In this document: piece by piece, positions 1-5,645 of the stretch | Numbering within the stretch: the stretch's first letter is position 1 | How the letters are laid out: each line of letters begins with the position of its first letter | Source: Betaproteobacteria bacterium | Lineage (GTDB): Bacteria; Pseudomonadota; Gammaproteobacteria; Burkholderiales; Sulfuriferulaceae | DNA: 9,287 nt | NCBI GenBank assembly: GCA_003455595.1 | Contig: DMQT01000124.1 | Coordinates: 1 to 9,287, forward strand | Direction of reading: 5' to 3' | Notes under the pieces: generated by a model | The model's input: the letters and a program-made list of their open reading frames with translations, nothing else | Database searches by the model: none | Told to the model about the DNA's origin: nothing | Position numbers and translations under genes: made by a program

Positions 1-440
1 CCGGGAATCGCGCCGGACAAGTGGCCGAGCAGGCCGTGCATTTCACGAAAACGCGCGCGCATTTCGGCCACGCTATGAATGCCCATGGCTTCGAGCGAGG
101 TATCGAGGAACATTGCCGAGTAAAAGCCGGGTGCGTGGTGGCCGACTTCTGTGACCATGTTGCGGTGGCCGAGCAGGTGCAACGCGGCGACGGCGTCGGC
201 GCTGGAAGCGAAGCCGCCCGGATGACCGGACGACTTGCTGCCGGTCACTTGCAGGGTCAGGTACCGCAGCGCGTCGGCAGCCAGCAGGGTCTGGTAGATG
301 GCGGCTTCGCTGCTCGGGTCGGGCAGCGCGGGCGTACTGGAGTTGAGCAGCGGGGTCGCACCAAGGCGGTCGATTTCAGGGAAGCTGTCAGCGAAATACT
401 GGATGCCTTCGCAGAAGGCCGGATGGGTGACAGTGCTCAT
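1..440 (-). CDS. Transketolase-like ThDP-dependent enzyme, N-terminal part (runs off left edge)
   Basis: The reading frame is open from an ATG at 438-440 to the left edge, giving about 146 residues without a stop. An AAAGGA ribosome binding site lies 5 nt before the start. The fragment contains SGHPGG at residues 71-76 and GHHAPG at about 100-105. These match the two histidine-bearing regions that bind thiamine diphosphate near the N-terminus of transketolases and related E1 enzymes. The spacing and flanking residues differ from housekeeping TktA (there is a longer N-terminal lead of about 50 residues), so this is probably a divergent transketolase/pyruvate-dehydrogenase-E1-type paralogue; its substrate cannot be told from the fragment. 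It is divergent from an IclR-family gene, and a dyad site overlaps its ribosome binding site, so control by that regulator is likely. Superfamily assignment is fairly safe; exact enzyme activity is not. Confidence 0.75.
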   Translation of the reverse strand, partial: MSTVTHPAFCEGIQYFADSFPEIDRLGATPLLNSSTPALPDPSSEAAIYQTLLAADALRYLTLQVTGSKSSGHPGGFASSADAVAALHLLGHRNMVTEVGHHAPGFYSAMFLDTSLEAMGIHSVAEMRARFREMHGLLGHLSGAIP

Positions 441-445
441 GGTGT

Positions 446-451
446 TCCTTT
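446..451 (-). promoter_or_regulatory. Ribosome binding site of the transketolase-like gene
   Basis: On the minus strand this reads AAAGGA, 5 nt before the ATG at 438-440, which supports that start. The first three of its bases are shared with the neighbouring dyad site at 449-463, so a protein bound there would also cover the ribosome binding site region of the gene. Confidence 0.7.
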
Positions 452-463
452 CACAATATGAAA
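449..463. promoter_or_regulatory. Putative IclR-type operator O1
   Basis: The sequence TTTCACAATATGAAA has perfect 5-bp arms, TTTCA and TGAAA, around a 5-bp centre. It differs at one base from the site at 539-553, TTTCACATTATGAAA. The repeat at both ends of one divergent gap next to an IclR-family gene suggests a binding site for that regulator. It sits against the start of the transketolase-like gene. Binding is inferred. Confidence 0.55.
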
Positions 464-520
464 ATGCGCCACGCAATGCGACATTGATACGGCTATTTAA
501 GCAGATTTGCGCGTTTAATT

Positions 521-533
521 TCACATAGTGTGA
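521..533. promoter_or_regulatory. Putative IclR-type operator O2
   Basis: TCACATAGTGTGA is a perfect dyad with arms TCACA and TGTGA around a 3-bp centre. With its flank it shares the TTTCACA half-site of O1 and O3 but has a shorter spacer. Its centre lies about 19 bp from that of O3, close to two helical turns, so cooperative occupancy with O3 is possible. The role is inferred from position and similarity. Confidence 0.45.
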
Positions 534-538
534 TAAAT

Positions 539-553
539 TTTCACATTATGAAA
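539..553. promoter_or_regulatory. Putative IclR-type operator O3, overlapping the regulator's start codon
   Basis: TTTCACATTATGAAA has arms TTTCA and TGAAA and is 14/15 identical to O1. It includes the ATG at 548-550, the most likely start of the IclR-family gene. Binding here would block transcription or translation initiation of the regulator, the usual geometry for negative autoregulation. Function is inferred. Confidence 0.5.
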
Positions 554-1315
554 AAAGACGTGTCTTCTATTCAGGTGCTTGATCGCGCCATGGGCTTGAT
601 GCAGGTGATGTCGCGCGCCTCGGGTCCGTTGTCACTCAGCCGTCTGGCACAGGCCGCCGAGCTGCACACGGCCAGCGCCCACCGCATCCTGGGTGCGTTG
701 ATCGCGCACGGCCTGGTGGAAAAAACCGGCATCGGTGAATACGACCTGGGTGTGCGCTGGCTGGAAGTGGGCAATCGCCTGCGCGCGCGACTGAATATCC
801 GCCAGGTCGCCATGCCGCATATGCAGGCGCTCGCTGAGACCACCGGCGAGACGGTGAATCTGATTGTGCGACGCGGCGATGAGGTGGTGTATATCGAACG
901 CGTGACGGGCGGCCAAACCATGATTCAGGTGGTGCAAGTGGTGGGTGCGCATGCGCCGCTCCACGTTACGGCTGTGGGCAAGATTTTTCTGGCCGAAGAC
1001 AGTGCCAGTGCGGTGATGGCCTACGCCGAGCGCACCGGGCTGGCCAAATATACAGCCAATACGCTGACTACGCTGGATGCCTTGAACGTCGAGCTGCTTG
1101 AGGTGCGGCAGTCGCAACTGGCGCATGACCGGGAAGAGGCCGAGTTGGGCGTGGCGTGTCTGGGCGCGCCAATTCGCGACGCGGAGGGCAAGCTGGTTGC
1201 CGGGCTGTCGATTTCGGCACCGACCGAGCGCCATAAAACGGGCTGGAGCACAGCACTGAAAATGGCTGCTGCGCATATCGGCACAGCGATTGGCTATCAA
1301 GCGCAGCCTGAGTAA
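548..1315 (+). CDS. IclR-family transcriptional regulator
   Basis: This 255-residue protein has the usual length and layout of the IclR family. An N-terminal winged helix-turn-helix covers about residues 5-65, with the recognition part around LAQAAELHTASAHRIL (about 33-48). A C-terminal effector-binding domain covers about 80-250 and includes the conserved stretches LHVTAVGK (138-145) and GVACLGAPIRD (201-211). Such proteins bind a small molecule and repress or activate adjacent catabolic genes. The gene is divergent from a transketolase-like gene, and the gap holds three related dyads, so control of that gene and of itself is likely. I chose ATG 548 because the family begins close to this point. 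A GTG at 530 in the same frame adds six residues and is possible. No ribosome binding site is visible before ATG 548. The ligand is unknown. Confidence 0.9.
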   Translation: MKKDVSSIQVLDRAMGLMQVMSRASGPLSLSRLAQAAELHTASAHRILGALIAHGLVEKTGIGEYDLGVRWLEVGNRLRARLNIRQVAMPHMQALAETTGETVNLIVRRGDEVVYIERVTGGQTMIQVVQVVGAHAPLHVTAVGKIFLAEDSASAVMAYAERTGLAKYTANTLTTLDALNVELLEVRQSQLAHDREEAELGVACLGAPIRDAEGKLVAGLSISAPTERHKTGWSTALKMAAAHIGTAIGYQAQPE

Positions 1316-1321
1316 AGCGCA

Positions 1322-2269
1322 CTAGAGCAGGATCATGAGCCCGATTGGCAATGTAAACAAAAACAGCACGGTGCTCCACGCCACCGCGAGCGCAACGATT
1401 TCAACGTCAAGTTTATAGCGATCCGCCACGCTCAGTGCCATCAGCATGGTCGGCACACCGGCTTCGATGATGGCGGCGATTTGCGCCTCACCCAGCTTGC
1501 CCAGCCAGAGGACCGCGACGCCGCCCACCAGCATCGGCATGAGGATGAGTTTGTAGGCGACCACGCCGAGTACGGCGCCAGTGGGGCGCAGACGGCTCCA
1601 CGGGATCGACAGTCCCAGCATCAGCAGCATGACCGGCACCGTGGGCTGGCCGATCAGACGCGCAGCACTGACCAGCGGTTTGAGTTCCAGGCCGGACTGC
1701 CCAACCAGCAAACCGAGCAAGAATGCCCACACCGGCGGCAGCATCAGCCAGCTCTTGAGAGCGTTGCCCGGGCGCTCGACCTGCCCGCCTAGATGCACTG
1801 CGATCCACACACCCGCGCTCCAGAGCAGGGGCGTGGCGGCGCCCATATCGGCAAATGCGGCGTAACGCGCACCTTCGTTGCCGAACAAAAAATGCAGTAG
1901 CGGATAGCCCATGAACAGCACGTTGCCGAATACGCTGCACAGCAGCAGACCGGCACGCGTGGGTGCGCTTAAATTGTGCCCAAGCCGGGTGCGGAACAGC
2001 AGGAAATACAGCACAGCCGCGCTCACAACCATACCCACCGCCAGCAGCAGCGGTACCGAAAGCAGGTCAGTGGTTATTTGCGCGCTGGCCGCAGCGGCAA
2101 ACAATAGCGCCGGGGCAAACAGATTGAGGGTGATGGTGGTGATGTAACCGCGCACCACCGGCACGCCGCTCGCTCCCAGCGTGCGCCGCCACCAGCCGCC
2201 CGCGGCCACCAGCAAGGCCATTGGTAGCATGACTTCGAGTAGCAGTTGGATATAGTACGCAGCGGACAT
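1322..2269 (-). CDS. AEC-family (auxin efflux carrier/malonate-type) permease
   Basis: This 315-residue, very hydrophobic protein has about ten predicted membrane segments, roughly at residues 5-25, 38-62, 70-92, 106-129, 137-160, 172-191, 205-223, 231-256, 262-282 and 291-314. Family-type features include NLFAPALLF (49-57) and a GN..FMGYP segment (115-123) in the first half, LMLGLSIP (216-223), and a conserved EAGVPTMLMALSVAD stretch (269-283) in the second half. Members of the AEC family (Mem_trans) export or import organic anions across the inner membrane; the substrate here cannot be deduced. The gene ends 6 bp from the end of the convergent IclR-family gene, with no terminator seen between them. 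The start ATG at 2267-2269 fits the family N-terminus, although its ribosome binding site is weak. It lies 113 bp downstream of the peptidase gene on the same strand and may be transcribed separately. Confidence 0.88.
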   Translation of the reverse strand: MSAAYYIQLLLEVMLPMALLVAAGGWWRRTLGASGVPVVRGYITTITLNLFAPALLFAAAASAQITTDLLSVPLLLAVGMVVSAAVLYFLLFRTRLGHNLSAPTRAGLLLCSVFGNVLFMGYPLLHFLFGNEGARYAAFADMGAATPLLWSAGVWIAVHLGGQVERPGNALKSWLMLPPVWAFLLGLLVGQSGLELKPLVSAARLIGQPTVPVMLLMLGLSIPWSRLRPTGAVLGVVAYKLILMPMLVGGVAVLWLGKLGEAQIAAIIEAGVPTMLMALSVADRYKLDVEIVALAVAWSTVLFLFTLPIGLMILL

Positions 2270-2382
2270 GGGCGCGTGGGTATCAGGTCGTTTTTATCCC
2301 ATGCTGATAGCAAGCGCTATTAATGCATTTGAAGCTGTCTTGATTTATTTTTGGCTGAAATTTAGGTGATGCAGTGTCTGGA

Positions 2383-3330
2383 TCAGACGCCGTTCATGCG
2401 ATCAAGCTTCAGCGCAACGGGTCCTTCGCTACGCTGCTCCAGCCAGGTTTTGATGCGTTCGGCGTCAGCAATGCGGGAGTATTTTCCGTACGCATCCAGC
2501 AACACAATGATGACCTGTTTGTTTGCGATTTTAGCCTGCATCACCAAACAGTGTCCGGCCTCGTTGATAAAGCCGGTTTTGGATAGCTCGATGTTCCAGT
2601 TGGTGTCGCGCACCAGACGATTGGTGTTATGAAATTCGACACGTCGCACGATATGTCGCCATTCGCTTTTGCGTTTGTGGCCGACACGTACCAGCGCGGG
2701 ACGCGCAATTTCGTAGGTGCCGGTGGTCGTGATGTCGCGAATCTGCGGGTATTTGCTGGCAGCATCGACTAATTTGGCCAGATCCTCAGCTGTGGAACGG
2801 TTATTGCTGGTTAGGCCGGTAGGGTCTTCAAAGCTGGTGTGCGTCATTAACAGTTTGCGGGCTTTGTTATTCATGGCAGCAATGAAGCGTGTGATGCCGC
2901 CCGGGTAATTGCGTGCCAGAGCATAGGCAGCGCGGTTTTCTGATGCAATCAGTGCCAGGTGCAGCATTTCACTGCGGCTCAGCGTGGTGCCTACGGCGAG
3001 ACGCGAGCTGCTGTGGCGCAGGGTGTCCACATCCTCGGCGCTGATGGTGATGGAGGCATCCATGGGTAGATGCGCATCCAGCATCACCATTGCGGTCATG
3101 AGCTTGGTGATGGAGGCAATAGGGGTTTCGACGTCGATGTTTTTACGGTACAGCAGTTCACCATTGCTTTGGTTGAGTACCAAGGCGGACAGCGCGTTGA
3201 GCTGGGGTTCTTCGGTGCTGGCAGGCGAAATGTAGGCAAGGTTTTGAACGTGCGGTGTTCTGGCATGCGCACCAGACCAGACAAATGGCATCAGTGTGGC
3301 GCAAAGCAAAACAAGGCGCGGTAGGTTCAT
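2383..3330 (-). CDS. pbpG: D-alanyl-D-alanine endopeptidase, PBP7 type (low-molecular-mass penicillin-binding protein)
   Basis: This 315-residue protein has the three active-site motifs of the S11 serine peptidase family in order: SxxK as SITK at residues 73-76, SxN as SEN at 130-132, and KTG at 251-253. The N-terminus is a signal peptide (hydrophobic residues 5-18, probable cleavage after AHA at 21-23), so the enzyme acts in the periplasm. The length and the lack of a long C-terminal beta domain and amphipathic anchor point to the PbpG/PBP7 group, which cuts D-Ala-meso-DAP cross-links in peptidoglycan, rather than DacA/DacC carboxypeptidases. A carboxypeptidase role cannot be ruled out from sequence. 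It is divergent from the signalling operon across a 141-bp AT-rich gap. Confidence 0.88.
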   Translation of the reverse strand: MNLPRLVLLCATLMPFVWSGAHARTPHVQNLAYISPASTEEPQLNALSALVLNQSNGELLYRKNIDVETPIASITKLMTAMVMLDAHLPMDASITISAEDVDTLRHSSSRLAVGTTLSRSEMLHLALIASENRAAYALARNYPGGITRFIAAMNNKARKLLMTHTSFEDPTGLTSNNRSTAEDLAKLVDAASKYPQIRDITTTGTYEIARPALVRVGHKRKSEWRHIVRRVEFHNTNRLVRDTNWNIELSKTGFINEAGHCLVMQAKIANKQVIIVLLDAYGKYSRIADAERIKTWLEQRSEGPVALKLDRMNGV

Positions 3331-3434
3331 GGCATCAATCGGCTAGGTGGATTAGGAACAAATGTAGCAAAAAATTCGGTACTTAGCGAAACAAATTAAA
3401 AACTTTTTTAAGTTCATTGCAAGGTATATTTTGA

Positions 3435-3464
3435 TTGACAAGTCAGATGAAATCAAATTATAAA
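3435..3464 (+). promoter_or_regulatory. Sigma-70 promoter of the HDOD-kinase/GGDEF-EAL operon
   Basis: A perfect -35 box, TTGACA (3435-3440), is followed after 18 bp by TATAAA (3459-3464), or after 17 bp by TTATAA (3458-3463). Transcription should start at about 3470-3472, almost on the first ATG (3472) of the operon. No other promoter-like match of this quality is seen in the divergent gap. The gap is otherwise AT-rich and holds a short AACTT/AAGTT inverted repeat at 3401-3414. Confidence 0.65.
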
Positions 3465-3471
3465 CGTCGCA

Positions 3472-5625
3472 ATGGGAGTTGTTTTACATAAAATGCTCGA
3501 AAAATTCGACATCACGTCTCTCCCTGCGCTCCCGCATCTGCTGCTTAGGCTTTTGGTCGTCTGTGACCAGGAAGAGGCTCAGCTCGAAGATATGCTTGCT
3601 TTGTTGCGACAAGATCAGGCGCTTACCGCCCAGGTGCTGGCATCGGCTACCTCACGCCCGGCCAAGTCCAGCGTGCATGGTAGTGCGCTGCAAATCGCGT
3701 TTGCAACGCTGGGGACTGAAGACATTCGCGAACTGGCATTGAATGCCGCGTTGAACTATATAGCGCACACTACGCCGGGTGTGGGGTTGAACGAGATCAA
3801 ACAGCGCTGGCACCATGCCTTGCTCAGTGCTCATCTGGCACGGGCGCTGGCCAGCAAAGTGGCGTATGCCGACGGCGATGAAGCGTATCTGGCTGGTCTG
3901 CTGCACGACATCGGCCGCGCTATATTGTGGGCACACGCCCCGACACCCTATCTCAATGCCATGGCTGGCGCGCACGACGAGGCGGCGTTGCTGGCGCGCG
4001 AATCCCGTGAACTGAAGATTAACCATGCCCAGGCGGGTGCCAGTGTGGCGCAAAGCTGGGGGCTGCGTTCTTTCCTGGCTGACGCCATCCGCTATCACCA
4101 TGAGTTGCCACAGCGACTACTTAATGCCCATGTTCTGGTACGCATTGTCAGCGTCGCCCATTATCTGGCTGAAGTAGAGGCGGATGCGACGCTGGATGCG
4201 AGTGTATTGGCTGTGCTGAATTTATCCGCAGACGACGCGCGTGCGCTGCAGCAGCTGGCACAGACGCGTCTGCGTGAAGCGGAAACTGCATTTGCGGTGG
4301 CGCCTCACACTGAACCGGCCCCGGCGCAGCCGGACGCAGAGCCGGAAGGCGAGCGTCGCCGCTTCCGAGCCGATGCGGCGCGTACCCAGGTTTCGCCACT
4401 GGCGTTGGCAGAGCAGGCGCAGCCACAACAATTGGCCGAACGCGTGCGTGACATGGTCGCCATACAAAGCGCAAAAAACAGCTTGTTCAGCGCGCCGGAT
4501 CTTGCCGCCTGGCAGCAAGCCTTGCGGCACAATCTGCAATCCTTGTTTGGCCTCAAAGAGGTCGTGTTGTTTTTACCCAGCAGTCGTGAGGGCGTGCTGC
4601 AAGGCGTGAATGGTGCGGCAAATGGCTTGGCCGAGCAGATTCAAATTGCGGCTGACGACCCGCACAGCCTGCTGGCGCGTGCGCTGCGTCAAGGGCACCC
4701 TCTGCACAGTTTTCAAACCCCGGAAGCGCTGCTGACGGTGTTGGATGAGCAGGTCATGAGCCTGGCGGGCGGCGCGGGGATGCTATGTCTGCCGCTGCTG
4801 AGCACTGGCAAAGCGGCAGGTCTGGCGGTATGTGCCATTAGTGCAGAAGATGCCGAGCGTCTGACCGTGCGTTTGCCTGTATTGTCGCGTCTGGGGCATC
4901 AGGCAGGAAGCGCGTTGGGATCGAAGCTGTCGCCTAAAGCGCCTGCGTCACCGCCACGCGCCGAACAGGCGCGCAAGATACTGCACGAAGTGAACAACCC
5001 CCTCAGTATCGTAAAAAACTATTTGCGTATCGTCGCCATGAAGCTGCCGCAGGATGATGCTGCACACGCCGATCTGAAAATTATTTCTGATGAAATTGAC
5101 CGTGTCGGCAGTATGCTTAAAGGCTTGCTCGGTGGGCAGGGATTCGCACCCAACTTCGTGGCGAATATTGATCTCAATCGTACCGTGATCGACATGTTGA
5201 GCCTGCTCAAGCCAACGCTGATTGAACCCGCGCGCGTGCAGGTGCAGACGCTGTTGGCAGCGGATTTGCCTGCGCTGCAAACCGATGCTGGCCAGCTCAA
5301 GCAGATTTTGCAGAATTTGATTAAAAATGCAGTAGAAGCCATGCCCGATGGCGGCAAGCTGCGCATTGTCTCGCTACGTACTCAAATACGTAGCGATGTT
5401 GGGGTAGAGTTGCGCATTGAAGACAGCGGGCAAGGCATTCCCGATGCGATCCGTGCCCGTTTGTTCCAGCCGGTTGCTACCCGCAAGGGCGGTGATCATG
5501 CGGGTTTGGGACTGGCAATCGTGAATGGTCTGGTACGTGGTTTGGGCGGCAGTATCGAATGCGAGGCCATGCCGGTGGGCACGGCATTCATCATTCGCTT
5601 GCCGGCGCCTGTAAAGCGGTCATGA
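3472..5625 (+). CDS. Cytoplasmic HDOD-GAF-like sensor histidine kinase
   Basis: This 717-residue protein has no membrane segment. An HDOD domain covers about residues 12-235, with LLHDIG (143-148) and YHHE (208-211). A proline/alanine/charged linker (about 278-300) leads to a GAF-like region (about 335-480). The kinase core has the H-box HEVNNPL at 505-511 (phosphoacceptor H505), the N-box NLIKNA at 615-620, the G1 box DSGQGIP at 651-657, an F-like LFQPVATRK, and the G2 box GLGLAIV at 678-684, so autophosphorylation should work. The core resembles NtrB-like soluble kinases. The likely partner is the receiver of the next gene, 20 bp downstream in the same operon. The start is uncertain: ATG 3472 would give an almost leaderless message, while ATG 3493 (residue 8) has GGGAG 14 nt upstream. 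The signal sensed is unknown; it could be a small ligand bound by the GAF-like or HDOD part. Confidence 0.87.
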   Translation: MGVVLHKMLEKFDITSLPALPHLLLRLLVVCDQEEAQLEDMLALLRQDQALTAQVLASATSRPAKSSVHGSALQIAFATLGTEDIRELALNAALNYIAHTTPGVGLNEIKQRWHHALLSAHLARALASKVAYADGDEAYLAGLLHDIGRAILWAHAPTPYLNAMAGAHDEAALLARESRELKINHAQAGASVAQSWGLRSFLADAIRYHHELPQRLLNAHVLVRIVSVAHYLAEVEADATLDASVLAVLNLSADDARALQQLAQTRLREAETAFAVAPHTEPAPAQPDAEPEGERRRFRADAARTQVSPLALAEQAQPQQLAERVRDMVAIQSAKNSLFSAPDLAAWQQALRHNLQSLFGLKEVVLFLPSSREGVLQGVNGAANGLAEQIQIAADDPHSLLARALRQGHPLHSFQTPEALLTVLDEQVMSLAGGAGMLCLPLLSTGKAAGLAVCAISAEDAERLTVRLPVLSRLGHQAGSALGSKLSPKAPASPPRAEQARKILHEVNNPLSIVKNYLRIVAMKLPQDDAAHADLKIISDEIDRVGSMLKGLLGGQGFAPNFVANIDLNRTVIDMLSLLKPTLIEPARVQVQTLLAADLPALQTDAGQLKQILQNLIKNAVEAMPDGGKLRIVSLRTQIRSDVGVELRIEDSGQGIPDAIRARLFQPVATRKGGDHAGLGLAIVNGLVRGLGGSIECEAMPVGTAFIIRLPAPVKRS

Positions 5626-5630
5626 AACCG

Positions 5631-5636
5631 AAAGGA
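5631..5636 (+). promoter_or_regulatory. Ribosome binding site of the response regulator gene
   Basis: AAAGGA lies 9 nt before the ATG at 5646, within the 20-bp gap after the kinase stop codon. It fixes the start of the second operon gene and supports co-translation from a single message. Confidence 0.7.
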
Positions 5637-5645
5637 TAGAGAACC

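Noticed and set aside
21..461. Open frame of 146 codons on the plus strand
   Set aside because: It is the antisense of the transketolase-like gene, whose minus-strand product has recognisable motifs; the plus-strand product has none.
529..545. CRP-like dyad TGTGA-N7-TCACA upstream of the IclR-family gene
   Set aside because: The CRP consensus needs a 6-bp spacer; here it is 7. The half-sites are better explained as parts of the repeated TTTCACA-type operators.
2307..2320. Hairpin ATAGC/GCTAT as a terminator after the PBP7-type gene
   Set aside because: The stem is only 5 bp and no U-tract follows, so it does not support a terminator call.
3401..3414. AACTT/AAGTT inverted repeat in the divergent gap before the signalling operon
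   Set aside because: It is short and made largely of A/T runs, so it could arise by chance; no second copy is seen nearby.
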